Below, piece by piece: positions 1 to 7,366 of a stretch of 21,650 bases of DNA. The notes beneath the pieces are model-generated. The model saw only the letters and a program-made list of their open reading frames with translations. It had not been told where the DNA came from and ran no database searches. The DNA comes from JASUTC01 sp035447925. GTDB lineage: Bacteria > Thermotogota > Thermotogae > MWEM01. Position 1 is the first letter of the stretch. Every line of letters begins with the position of its first letter. Position numbers and translations under genes: made by a program. The DNA lies in assembly GCA_035447925.1 (NCBI GenBank), contig DAOTHY010000036.1, positions 1 to 21,650 of the forward strand, in the 5' to 3' direction.

Positions 1-55
1 GAGCACCGGTCTCCAAAATCGGGTGTTGGGGGTTCAAGTCCCTCCGGGCCTGCCA
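1..55 (+). tRNA. tRNA-Trp (CCA), 3' part only
   Basis: The window opens inside a tRNA. The anticodon stem (6-10 with 18-22) closes a seven-base loop with anticodon CCA at 13-15, which reads UGG (Trp). A five-pair T stem with the TTCAAGT loop (33-39) and the 3' acceptor strand ending in encoded CCA (53-55) follow. The 5' acceptor strand and most of the D arm lie outside the window. It sits only 27 bases before secE, so it is probably co-transcribed with it. A tRNA-Trp before secE-nusG is a common arrangement in bacteria. Confidence 0.93.
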
Positions 56-82
56 GTTTTTCTTAAAGGGAGGAATTTCTGT

Positions 83-337
83 ATGGCTAATAATGACATG
101 GTCAAGAATAACAAGACGGAGAAAGCTGCTCCTAAGAAACCCTCGAAGGTCAAGAAGTTCTTCCGGGAAGTAAAGCAGGAATATAAAGCTACTACTTGGC
201 CAACTCGACACGTTTTATGGCAAACAACAGGTGTTGTAACCATTATTTTAATTGTTATGGGTGTCTATTTTGCAGCTCTTGATTTGGGATTCAGCAACCT
301 TACCAAATACCTGTTGGGTGTCCTTGGTATTGGGTGA
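83..337 (+). CDS. secE: SecE, preprotein translocase subunit
   Basis: SecE is the essential small membrane subunit that clamps SecY in the SecYEG protein-export channel of the inner membrane. The 84-residue protein has a charged, lysine-rich N-terminus and the conserved amphipathic segment before the membrane helix (FFREVKQEYKATTWPTR, about residues 33-49). One transmembrane helix follows (about residues 55-75). This single-helix short form is usual outside the enterobacteria. I chose ATG 83 because GGGAGG at 68-73 precedes it at a good distance. A longer reading from 23 would start inside tRNA-Trp. Its stop codon lies just before or overlaps the start of nusG, so the two are translationally linked. 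Confidence 0.95.
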   Translation: MANNDMVKNNKTEKAAPKKPSKVKKFFREVKQEYKATTWPTRHVLWQTTGVVTIILIVMGVYFAALDLGFSNLTKYLLGVLGIG

Positions 338-342
338 TTTGG

Positions 343-1410
343 TTGAAAAAAAAGTGGTACGTTATTCAAACGTATTCCGGACTGGAAGAAAAAATCAAGG
401 AGAGTATCGAAAAAAAAAGAGATACACTTAACCTTGAAAGATTAGTCGGTCGGGTCGTCATACCTGAAGAGGTTGTTGTTGAACCATCCAAGGCACATAC
501 TGTCAAACATATGCTTTCTCAAAAAGCAAAGCTTCATGTTACTACTGGTGACGAAGTTAAAAAAGGCGATTTGCTGGCTGAAGAGAACCCCGTTAAAATA
601 AGACATTCCGGCACAGTTGAAGTGGTAAGAAATTACCGCAGAATTGTCGTTGAAACCCTGGATTCAAAATATACAAAAATATACTATATTCCGGAAGCGG
701 ACAAGATAGAGTCTGGCATTAAGTCTGGTGTAAAGATTCGTCAAGGGATGCCCTTTGCAAAGAACACCGAGTATATTTGTGAGATGGATGGAACAGTTTT
801 AGAATCTGTTAAAGTAAAAAAGATAGTGGTGAAAAGAACAGATGATTTCGAGGAGGATGTTTACTATGTCCCCCTCAAATTGTTTTTGCAAAGCAGGGCA
901 TCTAAAAGAAAAGAAGTGGAAAAAAATGACGAGATCTCTGAGCCTCTTAATTTAACCGCCGATTTTGATGCGCTTGTAGAGGTCAGTGACCGAGGAACGA
1001 GAAGAATATTAAAACTCGTCAATATCAAGCGTAGAAGACTTTTTCCCGGTTATGTTTTTGTGGAAATGGCCTTAACCGATGCAGCGTGGAATACTATTCA
1101 AAGTGTTCCAAACGTTGTTCATTTTGTGTCTTCAGGTGCAGCACCGTTGCCAATAAAGGATAAAGAAGCAAGGTTGATTTTGCGTCTTGCCGGATTGGAA
1201 AGTATTGAAAAGTCTGAGAAAAAAGCAGCGACGGTTGAAATAGAGTACGAGATAGGAGAAGCTGTCAGGATTCAATCAGGTGCATTTTCAGATTTTGTTG
1301 GGACGATCAGTGAGATCAATCCTGAAAAGCATGAATTAAAAGTAATGGTCAACATTTTCGGACGGGAAACACCTGTAGTTGTTCATTTAAGTGAGATCGA
1401 AAAAGTATAA
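343..1410 (+). CDS. nusG: NusG with a large domain inserted in the NGN domain
   Basis: NusG binds the RNA polymerase clamp, modulates pausing and termination, and through its KOW domain contacts Rho or ribosomal protein S10. Typical bacterial NusG is about 175-180 residues; this one is 355. Residues 1-45 are the first half of the NGN domain (KKWYVIQTYSGLEEK). Residues about 45-222 are an inserted all-beta-looking domain. The NGN resumes with the hallmark RRRLFPGYVFVEM (about 231-243), and the KOW domain occupies about 302-355 (GAFSDFVGTI, FGRETPVVV). This plan matches Thermotoga maritima NusG, whose extra domain (DII) is known to pack against the rest and cause autoinhibition. The insertion contains two clear and one degenerate repeat of the type G-D-x-V-x-x-G-D. 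I prefer TTG 343 because it gives MKKKWY, the family's usual N-terminus. GTG 334, overlapping the secE stop, is the alternative (358 aa). Confidence 0.95.
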   Translation: MKKKWYVIQTYSGLEEKIKESIEKKRDTLNLERLVGRVVIPEEVVVEPSKAHTVKHMLSQKAKLHVTTGDEVKKGDLLAEENPVKIRHSGTVEVVRNYRRIVVETLDSKYTKIYYIPEADKIESGIKSGVKIRQGMPFAKNTEYICEMDGTVLESVKVKKIVVKRTDDFEEDVYYVPLKLFLQSRASKRKEVEKNDEISEPLNLTADFDALVEVSDRGTRRILKLVNIKRRRLFPGYVFVEMALTDAAWNTIQSVPNVVHFVSSGAAPLPIKDKEARLILRLAGLESIEKSEKKAATVEIEYEIGEAVRIQSGAFSDFVGTISEINPEKHELKVMVNIFGRETPVVVHLSEIEKV

Positions 1411-1433
1411 GCTTATTATAGATCATTTTGTTT

Positions 1434-1469
1434 AACAAAAAGCAAGGGCTGCTTAACCTGCTTTTGTTT
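1434..1469 (+). terminator. Hairpin in the nusG-rplK spacer, possible terminator or attenuator
   Basis: Bases 1434-1447 can pair with 1457-1469 to give a stem of about twelve pairs with two bulged A residues and a nine-base loop. The 3' arm is itself T-rich (CTTTTGTTT), but no long uninterrupted T-run follows. It could end part of the secE-nusG transcription before the L1-regulated rplKA unit. It may instead be only a spacer structure. Confidence 0.4.
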
Positions 1470-1475
1470 GATATT

Positions 1476-1507
1476 GTGGGAGGGTTTATGCCGACCCGTT
1501 AAACCAC
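1476..1507 (+). promoter_or_regulatory. L1-binding mRNA leader upstream of rplK
   Basis: GTGG (1476-1479) pairs with CCAC (1504-1507) and GGGT (1482-1485) pairs with ACCC (1494-1497). Between them is an asymmetric internal loop, GA on one side and GTTAAA on the other. This is the shape and local sequence of the L1-binding site of 23S rRNA (GTGGGAG ... ACCAC) and of known rplK leaders, where free L1 binds and represses translation of L11 and L1. It ends five bases before the rplK ribosome binding site, so binding would plausibly block initiation. The structure is seen in the sequence; regulation by L1 is inferred from family knowledge. Confidence 0.8.
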
Positions 1508-1523
1508 TCGAGGAGGAGTAAAG

Positions 1524-1949
1524 ATGGCAAAAAAGATTTTAACAACGATCAAGTTACAGTTGCAAGCCGGAAAAGCCAATCCTGCACCACCAGTAGGCCC
1601 GGCACTTGGACAACATGGCATCAATATCATGGGTTTTTGTAAGGAATTTAACGCTCGAACGAGTGATAAGATGGGGACAGTTATTCCTGTTGTTATCACG
1701 GTATACGAAGACAGATCGTTTACGTTCATTATGAAGACGCCGCCGGCATCTTTCCTTATTTTGAAAGAAGCGGGAATCAAGAAAGGATCTTCGGTACCCA
1801 ATGCAGAAAAAGTTGGGAAGATCACGAAAGAACAGCTTAGAAAAATAGCCGAGATCAAATTGGAAGACTTAAACGCCAACGATATTCAGGCAGCGATGAA
1901 GATCATCGAAGGAACAGCCAAAAATATGGGCGTAGAAGTCGCCAAATAG
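1524..1949 (+). CDS. rplK: 50S ribosomal protein L11
   Basis: L11 forms the base of the 50S stalk with 23S rRNA helices 43/44. It contacts elongation factors and takes part in the stringent response. The 141-residue protein is of standard length. The N-terminal domain carries the proline-rich NPAPPVGPALGQHGINIMGF segment (about 19-38), site of thiostrepton-type antibiotic action. The C-terminal RNA-binding domain ends in the NDIQAAMKIIEGTAKNMGV segment. ATG 1524 is preceded by a strong AGGAGGAG at 1511-1518. It lies 15 bases before rplA, forming the rplKA pair under the L1 leader. Its methyltransferase, PrmA, is encoded at 16632-17501 in this window. Confidence 0.98.
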   Translation: MAKKILTTIKLQLQAGKANPAPPVGPALGQHGINIMGFCKEFNARTSDKMGTVIPVVITVYEDRSFTFIMKTPPASFLILKEAGIKKGSSVPNAEKVGKITKEQLRKIAEIKLEDLNANDIQAAMKIIEGTAKNMGVEVAK

Positions 1950-1964
1950 GGGAGGTGCTGACAA

Positions 1965-2669
1965 ATGCCAAAACATTCAAAAAGATACAGAGAAGCGAGA
2001 GCGAAGATTGACGGGAGCAAATTATACAGCATAGCAGAAGCGGTTCAACTGTTAAAAGAAACAGCCACAGTTAAATTTGATGAAACCATCGAATTGCATA
2101 TGTGTACAAATGTTAATCCCAAAAAGGCAGATCAGCAGATCAGACAACCTATTTCCCTTCCTCACGGAACGGGAAAAAGTATGAGAATTCTTGTGTTTGC
2201 ACAAGGAGAAAATGCTGAAAAAGCAAAGGCAGCCGGCGCAGATTTTGTCGGTGCTGAAGATATGGCAGACAAGATCCAAAAAGAGAACTGGATGGATTTT
2301 GATATAGCAATCGCCACACCAGATATGATGAGAGTTATAGGCAAATTAGGAAGAGTTTTGGGTCCAAGAGGACTGATGCCATCGCCTAAATCAGGTACAG
2401 TTACCAATGATGTTGAAGAAGCAGTCAATGCATTTAAAGGTGGAAGAATTGAAGCCAGAAACGATAAAACGGGAAATATCCATTTGGTCGTCGGGAAAAA
2501 GTCATTTAAAAATGAACAATTAAAAGAGAACTTAGACTCTGCTATTAGACAGGTATTGGCGATGAAACCCGCCAGTTTGAAGGGTAAACTGTTCAAAAAG
2601 ATAGCGGTGGCTACTGCAATGGGCCCGGGAATCAAATTAGATCAAAGTGTATATTTAAAAGAAGTATAA
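1965..2669 (+). CDS. rplA: 50S ribosomal protein L1
   Basis: L1 makes the mobile L1 stalk beside the E site and helps release deacylated tRNA. It is also a translational repressor of its own operon. The 234 residues match the usual length. Family signatures include the KRYREARAKID N-terminus, GRVLGPRGLMPSPKSGTVT (about 125-143) and the FKGGRIEARNDKTGNIH region (about 152-168). A GGGAGGTG ribosome binding site at 1949-1956 precedes ATG 1965. The leader upstream of rplK (1476-1507) is its likely binding target on mRNA. Confidence 0.98.
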   Translation: MPKHSKRYREARAKIDGSKLYSIAEAVQLLKETATVKFDETIELHMCTNVNPKKADQQIRQPISLPHGTGKSMRILVFAQGENAEKAKAAGADFVGAEDMADKIQKENWMDFDIAIATPDMMRVIGKLGRVLGPRGLMPSPKSGTVTNDVEEAVNAFKGGRIEARNDKTGNIHLVVGKKSFKNEQLKENLDSAIRQVLAMKPASLKGKLFKKIAVATAMGPGIKLDQSVYLKEV

Positions 2670-2686
2670 AAACCGTTATTTCTATT

Positions 2687-2774
2687 CCACGTACTCGAGA
2701 CAGTAGGTTTTTTTATTAAAGAAGTCATTCGCCTACCGAGGTGCGCGTGTGTTTCACCGTGACCTCATACGTGG
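2687..2774 (+). promoter_or_regulatory. L10 ribosomal protein leader upstream of rplJ
   Basis: The 131-base rplA-rplJ gap holds a three-helix structure. CCACGTA (2687-2693) pairs perfectly with TACGTGG (2768-2774) as the closing stem. GTAGG (2703-2707) pairs with CCTAC (2732-2736), and GAGGT (2738-2742) pairs with ACCTC (2762-2766). The conserved-looking strings CGAGACAGTAGGT and CCTACCGAGGT are those of the bacterial L10 leader, to which the L10-(L12)4/6 complex binds to repress rplJL translation. A strong AAAGGAGGTGG (2786-2796) then leads to the rplJ start. The pairing is direct observation; the control is family knowledge. Confidence 0.85.
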
Positions 2775-2800
2775 TCATATAATACAAAGGAGGTGGAACA

Positions 2801-3334
2801 TTGCTTACTAAAGAGCAGAAAAGACAGATAATCGATAAACTCGCCGATCAATTTAAGTCATCACCGGTTGTTGTTCTTATGGATTACAGGGGACTTAATG
2901 TGGAAAAGATTAGTATTCTGAGAAGAAGACTTTCTGAATCAGGCGGTCACTTGCAAGTCTGCAAAAACACGTTTATCAAAGTTGCTTTGGATGAATCCGG
3001 AAAGACCAACGAAGACTTTTTTGAATATTTGAACGGTCCTAACGCCGCTTTATATGTTGATGAAGAAGGAGATCCCATGGCGGTTTTAAAGGCATTGGTC
3101 AAATTCAACAAAGAATTTGAAATGCCGAAGATCAAAGCTGGATTGTTTGAGGGCGAAGTATACGATGAACAGGGTGTTGTTGAACTGTCTAAGTTGCCTT
3201 CAAGGACAGAATTGCTTGGAATGTTGGCGAATGTTCTGCAGGCACCGATTACCGGACTTGCAGCATCTTTGAACAACATCATATTGAAGTTACCTTATGC
3301 ATTGAATGCAGTGAAAGAAAAAAAAGAGTCATGA
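2801..3334 (+). CDS. rplJ: 50S ribosomal protein L10
   Basis: L10 anchors the L7/L12 dimers to the 50S stalk and, bound to them, represses its own mRNA. The 177-residue protein has the N-terminal RNA-binding domain (for example VVVLMDYRGLNVEKI, about 24-38, and CKNTFIKVAL, about 53-62). It ends in a long C-terminal helix (about 145-177) that binds L7/L12. The start is TTG 2801 with AAAGGAGGTGG at 2786-2796; no ATG alternative is in frame nearby. It is followed by rplL after 30 bases. Confidence 0.97.
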   Translation: MLTKEQKRQIIDKLADQFKSSPVVVLMDYRGLNVEKISILRRRLSESGGHLQVCKNTFIKVALDESGKTNEDFFEYLNGPNAALYVDEEGDPMAVLKALVKFNKEFEMPKIKAGLFEGEVYDEQGVVELSKLPSRTELLGMLANVLQAPITGLAASLNNIILKLPYALNAVKEKKES

Positions 3335-3364
3335 TTTGCTAAAATTACTGGAGGTGTAAATTAA

Positions 3365-3751
3365 ATGACACGTGAAGAGATTATAAAAGCAATAGAAGAA
3401 ATGACCGTAACTGAATTATCCCAACTGGTAAAGGATATTGAAGAGAAATTCGATGTCAAAGCACAGGCACCAATGGCAATCGCTGCAATGCCTGCAGCCG
3501 GTGGAGCGGCAGGAGCAGCAGAAGAAGAGAAAACCGATTTTAAAGTTCTTCTGAAAAGCTTTGGAGATAAGAAGATCAATGTGATCAAGGTTGTCAGAGA
3601 AATTACTGGGCTTGGATTGAAAGAAGCCAAAGACTTGGTTGATAATGCCGGATCTCCTGATGCTGTAATTAAAGAATCCGCACCTAAAGACGAAGCCGAA
3701 GATATTAAAGCAAAGCTTGTAGAAGCCGGTGCAGAAGTAGAACTTAAATAA
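3365..3751 (+). CDS. rplL: 50S ribosomal protein L7/L12
   Basis: L7/L12 is the multi-copy stalk protein that recruits and activates translational GTPases. The 128-residue protein has the N-terminal dimerisation and L10-binding helices (1-32), an alanine/glycine-rich hinge (about 38-55, AAMPAAGGAAGAAEEE), and the C-terminal factor-binding domain (about 57-128) with VKVVREITGLGLKEAKDLV-type residues. A GGAGGTG ribosome binding site lies about ten bases before ATG 3365. The hairpin at 3780-3803 follows the stop. Confidence 0.98.
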   Translation: MTREEIIKAIEEMTVTELSQLVKDIEEKFDVKAQAPMAIAAMPAAGGAAGAAEEEKTDFKVLLKSFGDKKINVIKVVREITGLGLKEAKDLVDNAGSPDAVIKESAPKDEAEDIKAKLVEAGAEVELK

Positions 3752-3779
3752 TTGAAATTACGTCATAATTAGTATTCCC

Positions 3780-3808
3780 TGCAACAGGCATGTGCCTGTT
3801 GCATTTTT
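3780..3808 (+). terminator. Hairpin with T-run between rplL and rpoB (attenuator)
   Basis: Bases 3780-3790 (TGCAACAGGCA) and 3793-3803 form a perfect eleven-base inverted repeat around a two-base centre. In practice this is about a nine-pair stem with a small loop, followed directly by TTTTT. It has the form of an intrinsic terminator in the place where rplJL-rpoBC operons usually carry a partial terminator that lowers polymerase relative to ribosomal protein synthesis. No clear new promoter is visible between it and rpoB, so I take it as leaky. Confidence 0.8.
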
Positions 3809-3846
3809 GTGTTAAAAAATCTTTTCTCTCCAAGAGGTGATTTTCA

Positions 3847-6800
3847 TTGAAACAGGAGAGCTTCGGCCGAAGAATAAGGAAAGTTTACGGAAAAATAGGT
3901 GAGGCGGTTCAAGTACCAAACCTCATCGATATGCAGTTGGAATCATATCAGGAATTCTTGGAAAAGGGAATCATGGAAGTGTTGACAAAATTTTCGCCAA
4001 TCAGATCACAACCTCATCGTGGCGATTTAAGAAAGGACGAAAAGGGATTTGTCCTTGAATTTGTTGATACTCAGATTGGTGAACCCAACGAAGATGAAAA
4101 CGAATGTAAAGCCAAAGGAATTAGCTATACGGTTCCCCTTTATGTCAAAGTCAGGATTTTAGATATCAACACCGGTGAAATGAGAGAAGAAAATGCCTTT
4201 TTCGGTTATATTCCTTTTATGACTGAAAGAGGATCATTTATCATTAACGGCGCCGAGAGGGTGGTTGTCAATCAACTGGTTCGATCACCGGGTATCTATT
4301 TTGTGGATGAGGGCGCAACACCAGGAAAAAAGGATTTGTATATTTCACATTTTCTACCCCAGCGTGGAGCTTGGCTGGAAATCATTTTAAATACAAATAA
4401 AAACATTCTTCAGGCAAGAATTGACAGGAGAAGAAAAGTTAATCTGCTCCTATTCTTGAAAAGTATTGGATTTGTTGATAACGTTGAATTATTTGACAAT
4501 TTTCCACATGAGATCGAGGCATATAACAAGAAAGATTTGGAAAAATATGCCGACTCCATCGTGTTAAAAGAAATTACAGATGCCAAAGGGAATGTCATCA
4601 TTGCAAAGGGCGAAAAGCTTGACAAAAAGCGATTTGATGAAATCATAGAAAATGGAATTGAACAAATCACCATATTAAATCCAAACGTTCAAAATACCTT
4701 TGAGAAACTGGATGATTCCCTTAAAGAAGCCGGTGAGAACGAAGCGGTTATTGAGCTGTTCAGAAAATTAAAACCCGGAGAAATACCCAGGGTAAATACC
4801 TCCAAAAATTACCTGTACAACCTATACTTCAGTGAAGAAAAATATGAATTCTCTGAAGTCGGACGATACAAAATGAACAGAAGACTGGATATGATCTATG
4901 ACAAATACAAAAAGCTTCACGGGATTGAAGGTGAAGAAAGATACAATGAACAGTCACAGGTTATTGAAAAACTGGATTTACTCTTGGCAACGATTCATCT
5001 GTTGGATTTAGAATTTGATAACAATTTGTTGGATACCAAAGATCACTTGGGTAATAAACGAGTGAGGACGGTTGGTGAACTACTTAAAGGAGAATTCGAA
5101 CGTGGATTCTCTAAAATACAAAAGCTCATTACGGAGAAATTGACCGTTTATAATTCATTAGAAAAAATTTCCATTCAAAGTCTGATTAATGTCAGACCCA
5201 TCATCATTTCTATGAATCAATTCTTTGCCAGTAGTCAACTTTCTCAGTTCATGGATCAAGTGAATCCATTATCTGAGTTAACACACAAAAGAAGATTATC
5301 CTCTATAGGACCTGGCGGTTTGAAACGGGAACGGGCAAAAATTGAAGTTCGTGATGTTCATGATTCTCATTACGGAAGAATGTGTCCCATAGAAACACCA
5401 GAAGGGGCCAATATTGGTTTGATTACCTCTTTGGCAACTTTTGCGACCACTAACCCATACGGTTTTTTAATCACTCCCTACAGAAAAGTAGATGATGGAA
5501 GGGTTACCGATGAAGTTGATTACTTAACAGCTAATGAAGAAGAAATGTACTTTGTTGCACAAGCCAATACCCCGTTAAAGGAAGACGGAACGATCGCAAT
5601 GGAGAGAGTGCCTGTCAGGCAACATGGTGATCTCGTGTATGTTGACAGCAAAAAAGTAAAGTATATCGATGTTTCACCTAAACAAACGGTTTCAATTTCA
5701 ACCGCTTTGATTCCCTTTTTGGAACATGACGACTCTAACCGTGCTTTGATGGGTTCCAACATGCAGCGGCAGGGAGTCCCTGTTATCAATCCTGAAGCAC
5801 CGCGTGTTGGTACAGGTGTGGAGTGGGTAGCTGCCAGAGATTCCGGTTTTATCATTAGGGCAAAATATGCGGGTCAAGTGGTTAAAGTCGATTCAAGACA
5901 AATTCAAATACACAGAATGGATGAAAACGGTAAATTGATATTTGAAAAAGACAAGCCGAAGATAGATGAATACCGTTTACAGAAATTTGTTCGTTCCAAT
6001 CAGGATACCATGGTCAATCAAAGACCAATCATCAATGTTGGTGAAAAAGTGGCTAAAGGGGATCCTCTTGCAGATGGTCCTGCTACAGACATGGGAGAAC
6101 TCGCCATTGGGCAGAACATTATGGTTGCATTTATGCCATGGGAAGGCTACAACTTTGAAGACGCCATATTGATTAATCAGGATTTGTTGAAAACAGAAAC
6201 ATTTACTTCCGTTCATATTGAGTTACACGAAGTGAACGCACGTGAAACCAGGTTGGGTTCTGAAGAAATCACACCAGATATTCCAAACGTGAGTAAAGAA
6301 AGATTAAAAAATCTGGATGAAAACGGCATCGTCCGTATAGGTGCAACGGTATCTTCTGAGGACATATTGGTTGGAAAGGTTACACCAAAAGGTGAAGCTG
6401 AAATATCTCCTGAAGAAAAAATTATTCGATCTGTGTTTGGTGATAGAGGTCGAGACATTCAAGATACCTCCTTAAAACTCCCGCATGGAGTGAATGGTCG
6501 CGTCATAGATGTGAAAGTATACGATAAAAACGATGTTTCGGAATTAGGTCCCGGTGTCAATAAGATGATCAGAGTTTATGTGGCCTGCCGTAAGCCTTTA
6601 AACGTTGGAGATAAATTGGCTGGTCGTCATGGGAATAAAGGGGTTATTTCCAGAATACTTCCCAGAGAGGATATGCCTTTTTTACCCGACGGAGAACCCA
6701 TACAGATGATTTTATCACCATTAGGTGTGCCATCTAGAATGAACCTTGGGCAGATACTTGAAACACATTTAGGCTGGTTGGCGTATTTAAACAATTGGTT

Positions 6801-7350
6801 TGTTGCCACCCCGGTTTTTGACGGTGCAAAAGAAGATGAAATCCTTGAAGAACTCTATAAAAAAAGAGTCGAAGCGGGATTAGATAAAGGTGACACTGAG
6901 GATGTCAAATCAGGAAAAGTACAGCTTCGAGATGGCAGAACTGGTATGGCTTTTGATCAACCCATTACCGTTGGAATTATGTACATGCTAAAATTGGTTC
7001 ATATAGCTCAGGACAAGATTCATGCTCGAAGCGTTGGCCCTTATTCACTGATTCATCAGCAGCCGCTCGGCGGAAAAGCTCAGTTCGGAGGACAGCGATT
7101 TGGAGAAATGGAAGTATGGGCTTTGGAGGCATATGGTGCGACGCATACCTTAAGCGAGATGCTGACCATAAAATCTGACGATGTGCTTGGTAGAAACGAA
7201 GTGTATAAAGCCATTTTAAAGAATAAAAACGTTCCCGAACCGGGTATCCCCGAAAGTTTCAAAGTTCTCGTGAAAGAACTCAGGGGTGTAGCGCTGGATG
7301 TCAAAGTGTTTGATGAGAATGACAATGAAATCGATCTTGACAGGGAATGA
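3847..7350 (+). CDS. rpoB: RNA polymerase beta subunit
   Basis: RpoB forms one pincer and half of the active centre of RNA polymerase. The 1167-residue protein is colinear with bacterial beta subunits. It has an N-terminal lobe and a beta-beta'-module type segment at about 242-278 (GNVIIAKGEKLDKKRFDEI). The rifampicin pocket starts near F459 (SSQLSQFMDQVNPLSELTHK). The SBHM segment VGEKVAKGDPLADGPATDMG and the C-terminal clamp region GGKAQFGGQRFGEMEVWALE follow. Rifampicin-contact positions equal to E. coli D516, H526 and S531 are retained as D470, H480 and S485, so a susceptible enzyme is expected; the residue equal to N518 is Val. The start is TTG 3847 with GAGGTGA at 3834-3840. It is much shorter than the subunit of some Thermotoga, with no large lineage insertion, and sits 16 bases before rpoC. 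Confidence 0.98.
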   Translation: MKQESFGRRIRKVYGKIGEAVQVPNLIDMQLESYQEFLEKGIMEVLTKFSPIRSQPHRGDLRKDEKGFVLEFVDTQIGEPNEDENECKAKGISYTVPLYVKVRILDINTGEMREENAFFGYIPFMTERGSFIINGAERVVVNQLVRSPGIYFVDEGATPGKKDLYISHFLPQRGAWLEIILNTNKNILQARIDRRRKVNLLLFLKSIGFVDNVELFDNFPHEIEAYNKKDLEKYADSIVLKEITDAKGNVIIAKGEKLDKKRFDEIIENGIEQITILNPNVQNTFEKLDDSLKEAGENEAVIELFRKLKPGEIPRVNTSKNYLYNLYFSEEKYEFSEVGRYKMNRRLDMIYDKYKKLHGIEGEERYNEQSQVIEKLDLLLATIHLLDLEFDNNLLDTKDHLGNKRVRTVGELLKGEFERGFSKIQKLITEKLTVYNSLEKISIQSLINVRPIIISMNQFFASSQLSQFMDQVNPLSELTHKRRLSSIGPGGLKRERAKIEVRDVHDSHYGRMCPIETPEGANIGLITSLATFATTNPYGFLITPYRKVDDGRVTDEVDYLTANEEEMYFVAQANTPLKEDGTIAMERVPVRQHGDLVYVDSKKVKYIDVSPKQTVSISTALIPFLEHDDSNRALMGSNMQRQGVPVINPEAPRVGTGVEWVAARDSGFIIRAKYAGQVVKVDSRQIQIHRMDENGKLIFEKDKPKIDEYRLQKFVRSNQDTMVNQRPIINVGEKVAKGDPLADGPATDMGELAIGQNIMVAFMPWEGYNFEDAILINQDLLKTETFTSVHIELHEVNARETRLGSEEITPDIPNVSKERLKNLDENGIVRIGATVSSEDILVGKVTPKGEAEISPEEKIIRSVFGDRGRDIQDTSLKLPHGVNGRVIDVKVYDKNDVSELGPGVNKMIRVYVACRKPLNVGDKLAGRHGNKGVISRILPREDMPFLPDGEPIQMILSPLGVPSRMNLGQILETHLGWLAYLNNWFVATPVFDGAKEDEILEELYKKRVEAGLDKGDTEDVKSGKVQLRDGRTGMAFDQPITVGIMYMLKLVHIAQDKIHARSVGPYSLIHQQPLGGKAQFGGQRFGEMEVWALEAYGATHTLSEMLTIKSDDVLGRNEVYKAILKNKNVPEPGIPESFKVLVKELRGVALDVKVFDENDNEIDLDRE

Positions 7351-7366
7351 AGGGAAAGTGATGTAA

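Noticed and set aside
2778..2783. Perfect TATAAT just before rplJ, as a promoter
   Set aside because: There is no acceptable -35 at 16-18 bases and no TG extension, and it lies between the L10 leader and the ribosome binding site, where a start would remove the leader from the message.
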